Notes: a model not told the origin generated them from the sequence alone. Counted from the stretch's first letter, positions 19,624 through 30,544 are shown. The stretch is DNA of 64,000 bases from Komagataella phaffii GS115 (GCF_000027005.1 NC_012966.1:62001-126000), one strand, 5' to 3'. Made by a program: numbers and translations.

Positions 19624-20480
19624 GATAGACGTTTGGCGAAACTAGATGGTGTTAGCTAGATTTATATATCACTACTACATATATCATGTATGAGGACTTG
19701 ATTGAATAATTAGATTAAAAGGTCGGAATCTGAAAAAAAGACTTATATATCTTTCAAGAATGAAAATTAGGCTACTCGTATGGAAGATCATAATAGTTGC
19801 GACCAATATATTAAATACTCATGGCAGACTTTGAAAGTACGAAAAGGGCCGCTAGTAAAGATCATCCACCAATTATAGTCATGTCCAACTAAATGATGAG
19901 TATTGTTCACATCCTTGGTCATAGGCCTCCAACATATCCATCTTCATTACAGGCCCCAACAAAATCTAATTACCACTACTTTTCCTTATCGGGAAATTCA
20001 GGGCTGTATCAAACTCATCGATCGAGACAGATTCCACTTGGATGTTGTTGTGTCTGTCACATTGGAAACAAAGATCGGCCCATCTGCTTCCTCAATTGAG
20101 CCCACAACTTTCAAAAAAAGGCCCCACCTATACAGATGATACCCGTTGATACCTCATCTGACAGTTGTATATAACATAGCCTCCCCCCATAACCCACATG
20201 TTTGAGCCTTCATTTCCTATTTGATTAAGATAACATCCATCCACCCAGATGAGTGTTACCCGGATTGCCGGCGTACATTGTAGTATGGCGCTCTCTCTAG
20301 CGTATCTGTCAGACTGAACGTGCGGCTCATGATCTTTTCCTTTTTTTTTTTATTTTTTTTTTCACGTTTTCCGCAAAAAAAGAAAATTTTTTTACCTACT
20401 TTTTTTCTTCGAGGGTTAATTGGTATAAAAAAAACTCACAAATTTTCTCTCTCTTTTTTTTTTCCCTTCAATCAGTAAAG
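19624..20480 (+). promoter_or_regulatory. YEF3 promoter and APE4 3' region
   Basis: An 857-bp spacer with no supported gene. The last ~140 bp before YEF3 have long T tracts (about 20339-20400), then a TATAAAAAAA stretch from 20424, 57 bp upstream of the ATG, and a pyrimidine-rich leader. This is typical of strong yeast housekeeping promoters. Short frames at 19893-20139 have no family features. Confidence 0.6.
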
Positions 20481-23400
20481 ATGTCTGCTGCTAGTGAATC
20501 TAAACAATCAGCTGAGGTCCTTGAACAGCTTTTTGAGAAGCTCTCCGTGGCAGTGCCGGAGGAGCGTGACACCGCTGCTGCTAACGTTTCTTCGTTTTTG
20601 AATGGTTCTATTATTGAACACGATGTTCCATTCGAATTCTTCAAAGAGTTGAAGAAGACCATCAAGAACAAGAAGAACACAAACGGTCAACTGAATGCCT
20701 TGGAGGCCATTGCTCACATTGCATCTGATACCAACCTGTCTCCTTCTGTTGAGCCATACATCGTTGACCTGACTGAGGAGATTTCCATCTTGGCTGGTGA
20801 CAAGAACAAGGAAGTCCAAGAGGTTGCCGCTAAGGCTTTGCTTGCCGTATCGCAGAGTATCACTCCTGTCGCTATCAAAGTCATTCTTCCAATTTTGACT
20901 CAAAGATTGGCCGAGACCGCCAAGTGGACTGAGAAGGTCGCCATTTTGGATGCTATCACCTCTTTTGTTGACACTTCCAAAGACCAATTGGCTCTTAGAA
21001 TGCCTGAGTTGGTTCCAGTTTTGTCTGAGGCCATGTGGGACACCAAGAAGGAGGTTAAGGCCGCCGCCACCGCCACTATCACTGCTGCCACTGCTACCGT
21101 CGTCAACAAGGATATTGAACCTTTCATTCCAAAGTTGATTGAGTCCATCGCTAAGCCAACCGAGGTCCCAGAAACTGTCCACACCCTGGGTGCTACTACA
21201 TTCGTTTCTGAGGTTACCACTGCTGCTTTGTCTATCATGGTTCCTTTGCTTTCAAGAGGTCTTGCTGAGCGTGACACTTCCATCAAGCGTAAGGCTGCCG
21301 TCATTGTCGACAACATGTGTAAATTGGTCGACGACCCACAAGTTGTTGCTCCATTCATGGAGAAGCTGTTACCTGCTCTGAAGGCCAACTTCCAAACTAT
21401 TGCCGACCCTGAAGCTCGTGATGTTACCCAAAGAGCTCTCAACACTTTGAGAAGAGTCGGTGCTGTTGGTGCTGATGATGCCATTCCAGAGGTTTCCACC
21501 GCTGGTGACGTCCAAGTGACTTTGGAGATCTTGAACTTCTTGACCAAAGACAACAAGATTGCCCCAAGATTCGACATTGCCAAGACTTACATTGCCGCCA
21601 TTGCTGGTGACTTGGTTGACGAGAGATTGATCGACCCAGAGACTTGGATGCAAAACCTGACTCCTTTCCTGACCATCTTCTTGCACGAGAAGCAATCCAA
21701 GGAGCTTGTTGAAGAATACAGAAAGAGATCTGTCGACAACATCCCACAACCTCCTTCCTTTGAGGATGAGGACGATGAAGGTGAAGATCTATGTAACTGT
21801 GAGTTCTCCCTGGCTTACGGTGCTAAGATCTTGCTGAACAAGACTCAATTCCGTTTGAAGAGAGCTAGACGTTATGGTCTCTGTGGTCCTAACGGTGCTG
21901 GTAAGTCAACTTTGATGAGAGCTATTGCCAACGGTCAAGTTGAGGGCTTCCCATCTCAAGATGAATGTAGAACTGTCTACGTCGAGCACGACATCGATGG
22001 TTCTGAAGCCGACACCTCCACTGTTGACTTCATTTACGGAGACGGATCTCTTGGTACTAAAGAAGAGATTATTGCTAAACTTAAGGAGTTCTCCTTCTCT
22101 GACAGCATGATTGCTGGTCCTATCCAATCCCTGTCTGGTGGTTGGAAGATGAAGCTGGCTTTGGCTAGAGCCGTTCTTAGAAATGCTGACATTCTGTTGC
22201 TAGATGAACCAACTAACCATTTGGACACTGTCAACGTTGCTTGGTTGGTCAACTACTTGAATACTTGTGGAATTACATCCATCATTGTCTCCCATGACTC
22301 TGGTTTCCTGGACAAGGTTGTTCAATACATCATCCACTACGAAGGTTTCAAGCTGAGAAAGTACAAGGGTAACTTATCCGAGTTCGTCAAGCGTGTTCCT
22401 TCCGCCAAGTCCTACTACGAGTTGGGTGCTTCTGAATTGGAGTTCAAGTTCCCAGAACCAGGTTTCTTGGAGGGTGTTAAGACCAAGCAGAAAGCTATTG
22501 TTAAAGTTTCCAACATGACTTTCCAATATCCAGGTACTGAAAAGCCACAGATTAGAGACATCAACTTCCAATGTTCGTTGTCTTCAAGAATTGCCGTCAT
22601 TGGTCCTAACGGTGCCGGTAAGTCCACTCTGATCAACGTCCTGACTGGTGAGCTGTTGCCAACAATCGGTGAAGTCTACGTTCACGAGAACTGCCGTATC
22701 GCTTACATTAAGCAACACGCTTTTGCCCACATTGACTCCCACTTAGACAAGACTCCTTCCGAGTACATTCAATGGAGATTCCAAACCGGTGAGGACCGTG
22801 AGACCATGGACCGTGCATCTAGACAAATCAACGAGAACGATGAGGAGGCTATGAACAAGATCTTCAAGATCGATGGTACTCCAAGAAGAATCGCTGAAAT
22901 CCACTCCAGAAGAAAGTTCAAGAACTCTTACGAGTACGAGTGTTCGTTCTTGCTGGGTGAGAACATTGGTATGAAGTCTGAGAGATGGGTTCCAATGATG
23001 TCTGTTGACAACGCTTGGTTGCCAAGAGGAGAGTTGGTGGAGTCCCACTCCAAGATGGTTGCTGAGGTCGATATGAAGGAGGCTTTGGCTTCTGGTCAAT
23101 TCCGTCCTTTGACCAGAAAGGAAATCGAGGAGCACTGTTCCATGTTGGGTCTGGATGCTGAGTTGGTTTCTCACTCCCGTATCAGAGGTCTGTCTGGTGG
23201 TCAAAAGGTCAAGTTGGTCTTGGCTGCTTGTACCTGGCAAAGACCCCACCTGATCGTCTTGGACGAGCCTACCAACTATTTGGACAGAGACTCCCTGGGA
23301 GCTTTGTCTAAGGCTTTGAAGGCTTTCGAGGGTGGTATCATCATCATTACCCACTCTGCCGAGTTCACTAAGGACTTGACTGAGGAAGTCTGGGCTGTCT

Positions 23401-23636
23401 TGGACGGTACCATGACTCCATCGGGTCACAACTGGGTCCAAGGTCAAGGTGCTGGTCCTCGTCTTGAAAAGAAGGAGAACGAGGAAGACCAATTCGATGC
23501 TATGGGTAACAAGATCGCTGCTGTCAAGAAGAAGGTTAAGTTATCATCTGCTGAGCTGAGAAAGAAGAAGAAGGAGAGAATGAAGAAGAAGAAGGCTCTT
23601 GGTGATGCTTACGTTTCCTCCGATGAGGAGTTTTAG
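20481..23636 (+). CDS. YEF3: Translation elongation factor 3
   Basis: A 1051-residue fungal-specific ABC ATPase that drives E-site tRNA release from the ribosome during elongation. It has an N-terminal HEAT-repeat region (to about 320), a four-helix bundle, then two ABC domains. Walker A sequences (GPNGAGKST) are at 469-477 and 708-716. Signatures are LSGGW near 551 and LSGGQ near 904, with the chromodomain-like insert in the second ABC domain (about 770-880). The C terminus is Lys-rich, as in ribosome-binding eEF3. Codon use is strongly biased (TTG, GGT, GCT, AAG), fitting one of the most abundant proteins; the bias also creates long meaningless antisense frames. CTG at both signature Leu positions shows the standard code. 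Confidence 0.98.
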   Translation: MSAASESKQSAEVLEQLFEKLSVAVPEERDTAAANVSSFLNGSIIEHDVPFEFFKELKKTIKNKKNTNGQLNALEAIAHIASDTNLSPSVEPYIVDLTEEISILAGDKNKEVQEVAAKALLAVSQSITPVAIKVILPILTQRLAETAKWTEKVAILDAITSFVDTSKDQLALRMPELVPVLSEAMWDTKKEVKAAATATITAATATVVNKDIEPFIPKLIESIAKPTEVPETVHTLGATTFVSEVTTAALSIMVPLLSRGLAERDTSIKRKAAVIVDNMCKLVDDPQVVAPFMEKLLPALKANFQTIADPEARDVTQRALNTLRRVGAVGADDAIPEVSTAGDVQVTLEILNFLTKDNKIAPRFDIAKTYIAAIAGDLVDERLIDPETWMQNLTPFLTIFLHEKQSKELVEEYRKRSVDNIPQPPSFEDEDDEGEDLCNCEFSLAYGAKILLNKTQFRLKRARRYGLCGPNGAGKSTLMRAIANGQVEGFPSQDECRTVYVEHDIDGSEADTSTVDFIYGDGSLGTKEEIIAKLKEFSFSDSMIAGPIQSLSGGWKMKLALARAVLRNADILLLDEPTNHLDTVNVAWLVNYLNTCGITSIIVSHDSGFLDKVVQYIIHYEGFKLRKYKGNLSEFVKRVPSAKSYYELGASELEFKFPEPGFLEGVKTKQKAIVKVSNMTFQYPGTEKPQIRDINFQCSLSSRIAVIGPNGAGKSTLINVLTGELLPTIGEVYVHENCRIAYIKQHAFAHIDSHLDKTPSEYIQWRFQTGEDRETMDRASRQINENDEEAMNKIFKIDGTPRRIAEIHSRRKFKNSYEYECSFLLGENIGMKSERWVPMMSVDNAWLPRGELVESHSKMVAEVDMKEALASGQFRPLTRKEIEEHCSMLGLDAELVSHSRIRGLSGGQKVKLVLAACTWQRPHLIVLDEPTNYLDRDSLGALSKALKAFEGGIIIITHSAEFTKDLTEEVWAVLDGTMTPSGHNWVQGQGAGPRLEKKENEEDQFDAMGNKIAAVKKKVKLSSAELRKKKKERMKKKKALGDAYVSSDEEF

Positions 23637-23910
23637 ATGATATAATTATGCATCATCTTCACTTGTAATTTCTTAGTGATTTATGGCATAGGAACCGAAT
23701 GTTGTGTTTAATTCATAAGTTGTACTTAGTCTGTGTAGAGTGAACACAGATAATATTTTATTGTTGACCTGAGCGGAAAGAAAAGTTAGGTGCTACCTTT
23801 GGGTGTCGCAACTGCTTAATTGGCCTCCTAAAATTCGCAGCAATGCAAATCTCTTCTTGTAGTATCTTCACCCTATCTTATCTCGACCCTATTTTACTTT
23901 GTACCATTTC

Positions 23911-26196
23911 ATGAGAGAGCTTTATATTCTGTCAATTCTTGTTTTACTAACTGTCATCAGATCTCAATTAGTCGTACAGAAGGCTAATTTCACTAGTTTG
24001 ACCAATGTATACGCTCCAAAGACAATTACCTGTCCGCCGAATACCTCTTTGATAAGAAGAGCTGTAATTATTACCCATTCGAAGATTATTTAGAAGTTGA
24101 ATGTCGACTAACCTTCAAAGGATAGTTTATCAATTGCAGAGAAAATTTATATCAAATCAAGACAACGAAGAACCCATAAAGAATTGATAAAGCTTCTTAA
24201 ATCTCTGAATATCCCCAGCCTGAACGTAGACACACTGTTCAAACCAAACGTTCCACGATCAGTCAATGTTGGAATTTCTGTGTCAGGAGGTGGCTACAGA
24301 TCGATGCTTACCGCTGCTGGGGTGCTCTCAGCATTTGACTCGAGAGATCCCGGTACAAGTGAACTCGCTGGTCTATTACAGGCTACGAGCTACATCGCTG
24401 GTGTGTCTGGAGGAAGTTGGCTTTTGAGCTCATTGATCACCAATGATTTCAAGCCTGTCGTAGATATGAAAAATCAAATATGGAATTTTGAAATGCCCTT
24501 GCTGGAGGGTTTATCATGGCTGGAACGGTATGCGGACAACGAAGGGAGGAATAATCCTAAACAGGTATTAGGGGGAGGAAATATGCGAAAGAGAGAGCTT
24601 GAGCTTCACAACCTGTGGTTTAAGAATATATCAATGAGCTCTTCATTGTCTGCAAAAGTACAATCATACTTACTAGAAACACAGGAACAATATCATAAAA
24701 CACTCAACCCCAAAATACCAGTCACAGAGAGTCAAGAATTGAAAATGAAAATCAGTGCAACCTCAAAGGTTAAAGACAACGCATTCAGTTCATTTCTCAA
24801 ACGTCTTTTCAACAAAGGTCAAGACACAGATAAAGGACTTCTTCATACGCCGAAAAATGTTGACGACTTTTCTGTTCTGAACTATTACCTAAATTTACAT
24901 TTGGAGGTTAGGTCAAAGAAATTGGCTGGTTTTCAACTATCTCTAACTGACTACTGGGGAAGAGCTTTGATGAGACGCATCTCTCCAGATGGGCCAAGAT
25001 CGATGAACTTTACATTCTCTGAAATTTATTCTTTGCCTTCTTTTCATTCATCGGAACAACCATTTCCAATTTTGTTAGCAGATATTTATCAGGGCTCTAG
25101 AAACCACAGTAGTATTGATTCTCATGTATTGGAGATTAATCCTTTTGAAATCGGTTCTTGGGAACCTTACATGAAAGCTTACATGAAATTGAGGTACCTA
25201 GGCTCAACATTGATAAGAGGTGAGCCCGTATTTTATTCTAAAGGGTCGACGCCTGTTTGTGTTGAAAACTATGACAACTTAGGATTTCTTACGGCCGCTT
25301 CATCGTCTCTCTTTAACTGTATATTCTGGTACTTGAGCGAAGCTGTACAGAAACAATCACCAGATACGTACGCAGCGTTTACCAGAATCTTTGATACTTT
25401 TGGATTGAGTCCTTTGAAACCAGATTCGTATGGAAATCATTCGGATTATGCACTAATTAATCCCAACCCTTTTCTGGGTTATCCTAGTATGGATGACGAA
25501 ATAAGCTCTTCTTCGAGTCTTCACCTCGTAGATGGAGGAGAAGATAAACAGAATATACCGTTTGTGCCACTCTTGTGGGAGAAAAGAGAAGTTGATGTGA
25601 TAATCGCCGTAGACTCTAGCTCAGACATTGGCGGATATCCCAACGGTACCACCCTCGTGGCTACCAATCGTAGATTCAACCAAAGCGCAAAGATTCAAAA
25701 TCCCACAGTGTATTACAGACATCAAAACGATTCTGCTTCCGAAACACCAACCCAACATTCAATTTTTCCAGTTGTGCCATCTTACGAAGAAATTGTACAA
25801 AAGGGATTAAACAAAAGACCTACCTTTTTTGGGTGCCATTTGGATAAATCCTTCCCACTAACGGGACTGAATAACACAAGTGCTGATATTAAAAATTTGA
25901 GACTTCCTCCTTTGATTGTGTACCTCGCCAACACTCTGAGTTCTTTTGCTTCGAATACTTCAACGTTCAAGTTAAGCTACAATAGAGATGAGATATCTAA
26001 AATGATTCAAAATGGTCATGATATTGGTACATATAGCCATTCAATGGCCTTTGAGGACTATCCGAAATGTTTAGGTTGTGCACTGCTAAAGAGAGAGTTT
26101 GATAAGAAAACCAGGGGAATGGAATCAATCGTTAAAGATAAGGCAACACTACCTAAATATTGCAAAAGATGCTTTGCAAAATATTGCTATAGCTAA
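23911..26196 (+). CDS. PLB1: Secreted phospholipase B (one intron)
   Basis: A lysophospholipase/phospholipase B that removes both acyl chains from glycerophospholipids outside the plasma membrane. Exon 1 (23911-24063) encodes a signal peptide (MRELYILSILVLLTVIRSQ) and the PLB motif NVYAPKTITCPPNTSLIRRA. Exon 2 (24121-26196) continues DSLSIAEKIYIKSRQ. The predicted length is 742 residues. Catalytic features are SGGGYRSML, GVSGGSWLLSS (nucleophile Ser) and LVDGGEDKQNIPF (Asp). The Cys-rich end CLGCALLKREF ... CKRCFAKYCYS is the usual core end, but no Ser/Thr-rich GPI tail follows, so a soluble secreted form is expected. It converges on SSP120 (13 bp). Which PLB paralogue it is remains unclear. 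Confidence 0.87.
24064..24120 (+). other. Proposed PLB intron (57 nt)
   Basis: Donor GTAATT, branch CGACTAAC and acceptor CAAAG 9 nt past the branch adenosine. Both halves of the protein are in different frames without it, with stops between them. Phase 0 splicing gives LIRRA-DSLSIAEK, matching the family consensus. The donor and the AAG acceptor are both non-canonical. Confidence 0.75.
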
Positions 26197-26209
26197 AAAG
26201 AGTTACGGT

Positions 26210-26887
26210 CTATTTTGACCTGAAAAGATCAGGAATGTTTTCAATTAGAACGACCGTCTCTTTAAAACCATCAATAACTCGTTTATTGGCAATCGTTTCG
26301 TCATGTTCCACTTCATGCTCGTGATGTAAAAGTTCATGAGCTATATCTTCTGGATGTTGAATTGTAACATCGGGATCATTTTCGGCATGGTATTTAAGCC
26401 AGTGATGTCTCTCATATTCTGCTTCAAAGTCCAACTCATGCCCCACTCCAACACCCATGTCTGGAAGCTCTCCTCCTTTTGCAGAGAATTTCTGCCATTC
26501 ATCAAAAGATATTTCGCCGTCACTATTAGAGTCTATCAATCCAAAAACAGTGGAAATAACTTTGTCTTTAACTTTCTGGGATATCCCTTCACTCTCATCA
26601 TGACCACCAGTTCCGTCTCCCTTTCCAACTACTTCTTCCCTTAAAAGGCCGTACATCCTAAGGATATCGTCGTGGTTCAAAGAATTAACATGTCTATAGT
26701 CATGCAGCTTGAAGACAGCGTCAGTATCATGTCCGTCGATATCATGTTCTGATTTCATATGCCACGATTGCCAGGACATGCCTTTTGGAGGAGAAGCGTC
26801 ATTCAGCTCAGTATCCACCTCCTTTGGGTCATCTCCAAGGACCAAAGGATAGAAGATTAATAGTCCAGATATGAACAGCGACCACAT
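26210..26887 (-). CDS. SSP120: Ssp120-like EF-hand secretory-pathway protein
   Basis: A 225-residue protein starting at MWSLFISGLLIFYPLVLG, a signal peptide; a TTG-initiated extension of four codons is disregarded. One clear EF-hand loop (DSNSDGEISFDEW) lies at about 119-131. The chain is rich in His, Asp and Glu (for example HELLHHEHEVEHDE), suggesting metal binding. Yeast Ssp120 (234 residues) is an ER/Golgi luminal calcium-binding protein associated with the Emp46/47 cargo lectins, similar to the mammalian ERGIC-53 partner MCFD2. Recognition rests on the signal peptide, length, EF-hand position and the motif PKGMSWQSWHMKSEH. Confidence 0.75.
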   Translation of the reverse strand: MWSLFISGLLIFYPLVLGDDPKEVDTELNDASPPKGMSWQSWHMKSEHDIDGHDTDAVFKLHDYRHVNSLNHDDILRMYGLLREEVVGKGDGTGGHDESEGISQKVKDKVISTVFGLIDSNSDGEISFDEWQKFSAKGGELPDMGVGVGHELDFEAEYERHHWLKYHAENDPDVTIQHPEDIAHELLHHEHEVEHDETIANKRVIDGFKETVVLIENIPDLFRSK

Positions 26888-27523
26888 GACAGATGGCAAA
26901 ATGAAGTCAGTAACTCCCAGGAAAGAACGATCAAGTTGAAAAAGCAGGAGATCTAGAATTGTTCGCGAGCATCGCTTAAAGCTTACATCAGCTTTTTCTC
27001 TCCGAGATGGCGAGACAGAGGCATTTTAGGACAATCGAAGTGCTCGTGTAGTGATATTCCCGCTTGGGAAAAGAGAAATGGCTCTGCTAACCGATCCAAT
27101 GGGGAAATCCTTCAAACCTTGAACAAGTTGGTTGAATTTTACATGATCTAGTTATAGTTTAGCGCAGATGCTTATTTTATGAGATCGCTTATCTAAGCTG
27201 TAATTGTGCTGATCGGTTAAATACCGTTGCCCAGAGGTCGCAGTGCGCTTTACTATTTATAGACCACAACCAGAAACACGACCCCTCAAATTGAATGGTT
27301 TATTCTTTGGTTGGGGGCACAGAGACTGTGCCATATCCAGAGATATCAAAATAGCAAAGCAAAGCTTACATTTATCCCAATCGGGCAATTATTCCATCTT
27401 GATACAATTACCATGTCCCCGTGATCCAAAATGCATAAGACTGATTGCGATCTAGGGATTGAGATCAAAGTATTTATAAAGATCAGATATCCCTCATGAG
27501 TGTTGTAATATTTCTTCATCAAA
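26888..27523. other. Divergent intergenic region SSP120 / small ORF
   Basis: 636 bp with no supported gene. It should contain both promoters; the right side has a TATTTATAAA box at 27471-27480, about 45 bp before the next ATG. A 70-codon frame at 27243 lacks protein-like features. Confidence 0.6.
27471..27480 (+). promoter_or_regulatory. TATA box for the 92-residue Ser/Ala-rich ORF
   Basis: TATTTATAAA lies 44 bp upstream of the ATG at 27524, normal spacing for a yeast TATA promoter. It supports the reality of this short gene. Confidence 0.5.
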
Positions 27524-27802
27524 ATGTCTGAATCCTCCAGTATCTCTCTAGTTGGAAACACCAACGTTGCTGCAAGCTCGGTTGTCGAGTCTTTGACTTC
27601 CCTGGTATCCGACTTATCCACTGTTGCTGAATCTGAAGCAACTGCTGCTAGCGTCACTTCTTCTCTCCACGAGACTTCCGCAGCATCAAACTCAACCAAT
27701 GCTGCGGCCATGGTACCCGTTCCTGTGAACTTTGCAAAGCTTAAGCTTATTGCAGTAGTGTCAGGGTTGGTAGGCGCCGGTGCACTTTTGGGATGTATCT
27801 AG
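27524..27802 (+). CDS. Small Ser/Ala/Val-rich protein with C-terminal hydrophobic segment
   Basis: A 92-residue protein I do not recognise. The first ~65 residues are almost entirely Ser, Ala, Thr, Val and Glu (VVESLTSLVSDLSTVAESEATAAS). The C terminus ends in a hydrophobic Gly-containing stretch (LIAVVSGLVGAGALLGCI). There is no N-terminal signal peptide. It could be a tail-anchored protein or an unusual cell-surface peptide. Support comes from the TATA box at normal distance, biased composition and a good ATG context (AAAATG). It is convergent with RPL22. Length is short, so a spurious frame cannot be fully excluded. Confidence 0.6.
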   Translation: MSESSSISLVGNTNVAASSVVESLTSLVSDLSTVAESEATAASVTSSLHETSAASNSTNAAAMVPVPVNFAKLKLIAVVSGLVGAGALLGCI

Positions 27803-28069
27803 TATATCTTACATAGCGTGATTTCATAGCAAAAAACTTTACTAGAGTATTTTTACGCCATAATAAGAGTCGTAGTCTGTCGAAACGTTAGAAGGGTACG
27901 ACATAGTTGCAGGACTTCCTATGAGCAGTAGTAGTCTGCCCAAATTGCAAGAAGAGATCTGATCTACACCTGGCTAAATTCATTAAACCAAAACACCACA
28001 TTATTAAGTGTTTCTCATTCTATTATACAACTGATTACACCCATAGACAAAAAAAAGGAGTTAAATAAT

Positions 28070-28669
28070 TTACTCTTCATCTTCCTCCTCATCATCTTCC
28101 TCAGTAGCGTAGAATTGCAAACGGTACTCGTTTTTTCTGATGGAGATGAATCTGATCCAGTCTCTGATCTGGTTCTTCTTCAAGTATCTCTTGGACAAGT
28201 ACTTCAAGTACTTACCAGAGAACTTGGTGTTAGAGACAACAATAATCTTGTTTCCCTCCTGGGTAACGGTGATGTCGGAACCCAAGTTACCAATGTGACC
28301 ACCGACCTTGATGTGGTCAATCAAGTACTTGGCGTAAGAGGCTGGGTCGAAAACACCTTGCTCAGTTGGGGCGGAAGCGTCGACGGTGAAAGTCTTAGTC
28401 TCGTAGTTAATCTTCTTGGTCTGATAGGGTGTTAGAAACAGTTCAATAGAGAATGGCATTATACCAGAGAAAGAGAAAGGCGTGGAGGGATCTTTTTTAC
28501 GGTCTATTAACTAACGATGTGACAAGGGGCAAACCTTGGATTTCAAAGACGGATTAACATTCTTCAAAATCAAATCATTAGGTTAAATATGACCTTATAA
28601 ATAAGAATCACTATAACACATTTCTGATTTGGAATAAATGAGGGAATAACAACTTACAGATGGAGCCAT
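28070..28669 (-). CDS. RPL22: Ribosomal protein eL22 (one intron)
   Basis: The 60S ribosomal protein L22e. Exon 1 is 28658-28669 (MAPS) and exon 2 is 28070-28420, giving 120 residues (121 in yeast). Spliced start: [20 protein letters not shown]. Conserved core: [43 protein letters not shown]. The C terminus is an acidic tail, [10 protein letters not shown]. Codon use is biased as in YEF3. The unspliced exon 2 frame would start at [13 protein letters not shown], which is intron sequence. Confidence 0.97.
28421..28657 (-). other. RPL22 intron (237 nt)
   Basis: Donor GTAAGT after ATGGCTCCATCT, branch TTTCTAAC and acceptor TATCAG 11 nt past the branch adenosine. It is the longest intron in the window and sits directly after the fourth codon, as is usual for yeast ribosomal protein genes. 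In S. cerevisiae the RPL22 introns are themselves targets of Rpl22 autoregulation; whether this one is cannot be seen. Confidence 0.93.
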
Positions 28670-28885
28670 TTGAGATGATTGAATTGTGAGGAGAGAAAGA
28701 AGGAGGAAAGAAGAAAAAAAAATTCAATTTAAACATGGTTTGAAAAATTTCGAGAATTGGTAAGCGAACGACCAAGCAGATTCCAAACGTCCCGGTTTGA
28801 AATTTACACAACAGATGCGTATAAGCGTGCACTACAAATTATTAGGAGGATGGATATCATGTCATTAGGGGAAGTGAACTACTTA

Positions 28886-29266
28886 CTATAATGTGGTCAC
28901 TAGAAGAGAGGTCAGTACAGTCAATGTAATGAGCCAACTGCTTTTCGAGGAAGTGGTTGCTGTGTTTTCGGGTGTTTCCGTAGTCGTATTAACATCGGGT
29001 CGACTTGGGTTGGAAGAGTTTGATATAGCGGTAGTTGATCCACCTAGGGACACTATCGACACGCCAGCATCATCTGTTGATGTGCTTACTGAGTTTACAG
29101 GCCCAACTTCTATGGTGCTTGTTTCAATAGCGTGATCTCTCTGCTGTGTATAGCTGGTCCCTGATTGTAGGCTCTTGAAGTATCCGCTCGTAGATAGCGT
29201 ACTCTGCGAATACTGTGGAGTGGATGTAAACGAGACAGACGTATCTACCAATAGTGTGTCAGACAT
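28886..29266 (-). CDS. Ser/Thr-rich protein with C-terminal hydrophobic anchor
   Basis: A 126-residue protein of unknown function, starting at the ATG at 29266 (MSDTLLVDTSVSF); a TTG four codons upstream is ignored. It is dominated by Ser and Thr (SVSTSTDDAGVS, TTTETPENTATTSSKSS) and ends in the hydrophobic WLITLTVLTSLLVTTL. It has no N-terminal signal peptide, so a tail-anchored topology is one possibility; a missed 5' exon with a signal peptide, making this a GPI protein, is another. It lies upstream of RPL22 on the same strand, 216 bp away. It resembles the ORF at 27524 in composition but not in alignable sequence. Confidence 0.5.
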   Translation of the reverse strand: MSDTLLVDTSVSFTSTPQYSQSTLSTSGYFKSLQSGTSYTQQRDHAIETSTIEVGPVNSVSTSTDDAGVSIVSLGGSTTAISNSSNPSRPDVNTTTETPENTATTSSKSSWLITLTVLTSLLVTTL

Positions 29267-30061
29267 GGTGGTTTTCAATCGACGAGATCTGTCCGTTCAT
29301 AATGAGGGATCCTATTACCTTTAAATCCACTTCTCTAGTAGAGAGCAGCGCTGCACCTGCATTCGTCGCGTGTGTCTGTTAGATTGGAATGTGTTTGAAA
29401 CATCTTTCAGAGGAGGACAGAGGGTGGTATTCGCAGATTAGTGCGCTACGGTCGAACATCTTTTTGGAATGTAGCACCTAGCAATCGTCGCTGACAACAG
29501 AGCGCATTGCGATGGTGCATTGTTGAACGTTTTAATTGCGTATGAATGACGAAACCACCCTGTATTGCGATACACGGTATGAAAACGGTCGAGCAATATC
29601 TAAATTCTTTAGTCTGACACCAACACTAAACGACTTCGACGGGTCATGCTGACACAGTAGACGGGGTACAGCTGTATGATGCGCGAACTGACCTCCTACC
29701 ATAGTTTCCACTATGAATGTGAGGTGTGCCTACAGGAGAATATTAAGCGTTTTCAGAAACCCCCTGCTGCTTGAGCCGGTAGGCATTGTTATAGTATATG
29801 TATATTACAGATTGTCCCCTGTCCCTCCCTCCCTTGTGGTGAACTGATTTGCGGTAGTAAAAAAATAAGTGATCTAAAGATCCGAATGAGAAATGAGGCT
29901 ATAAGTTGTGAGATGTTAGGTATAAGTTATGTCCAACCCCGATGGACCCAAGGTGTGTGTTTGACTTATTTATCCTCTCTCAAACGACAAAAAAAGAGGT
30001 CCAAATCCACTTTCACCACGAGGTACCAAAATCTGTGTTTAAGGAAATGTGACTGAGAAGT
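29267..30061. other. 795-bp spacer without recognisable gene
   Basis: It lies between two minus-strand ORFs and should hold the promoter of the Ser/Thr-rich ORF. No open frame or RNA signature was recognised. Around 29660-29860 the sequence is mixed GC/AT without repeats. Confidence 0.6.
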
Positions 30062-30544
30062 TCATTCTAGCTCGGCATTCCAATTTTTTTCTTGTATCTT
30101 GAGATCCAACTGTCGCAAAAGTTTACCGGTTCTATCTTGTTCTTTTTGTATATCACTAGCTTTCATTGTGGTTTTAAATCTGACTTCTGTTCTTGTCAAA
30201 ACAGCTCTGGAACTGGAGGCTTCCGCAGCAAACTCTCTTAATGCAGACGATCTCTCTTTCAGGTAGTCCCTCAATGCTAACGCCTCGGTCATTGTTGCTT
30301 CTACCTCTTTCTCTTCAATGGGGTGATAGAATTTTAAAAAGATCTTGGCATTGGTAAGGTTGATTTTAACGACAAGGCCGACGTACTCCTTGTGCTGTTC
30401 ATTGTACTCTACCAATAATGCATTGCTATTCTCTGGTGCGGAAGTACCTTCTTGAATTGTGATGTTCCGCCGTATCCTATTCTCCAATTGCTTCAGGTTC
30501 TTATATATGTCTTTTCTGATGATGAGGGCTTCTGCCAACTTCAT
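30062..30544 (-). CDS. DIP1984-family protein (bacterial-type, DUF6847)
   Basis: A 160-residue protein matching the pattern of the bacterial DIP1984 family (sometimes annotated septicolysin-like). It has MKLAEALIIRKDIYKNLKQLENRI at the N terminus, then an Asn followed by a short acidic loop, a central INLTNAKIFL, the EALALRDYLKERSSALREFA helix, and LLRQLDLKIQEKNWNAEL at the C terminus. It is predicted to be nearly all helical, forming a coiled-coil bundle. I know no such gene in S. cerevisiae; the family is mainly bacterial, so transfer from bacteria is likely. Function is not established. No introns; base composition is similar to its neighbours. It is tandem with the aldehyde dehydrogenase, both on the minus strand. 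Confidence 0.75.
   Translation of the reverse strand: MKLAEALIIRKDIYKNLKQLENRIRRNITIQEGTSAPENSNALLVEYNEQHKEYVGLVVKINLTNAKIFLKFYHPIEEKEVEATMTEALALRDYLKERSSALREFAAEASSSRAVLTRTEVRFKTTMKASDIQKEQDRTGKLLRQLDLKIQEKNWNAELE

Noticed and set aside
20900..21583. Second long antisense frame within YEF3
   Set aside because: Same cause: biased codons remove antisense stops. No family features.
22743..23492. Long antisense frame (249 codons) within YEF3
   Set aside because: It is a by-product of the strong codon bias of YEF3; the sense strand is a complete, conserved protein.
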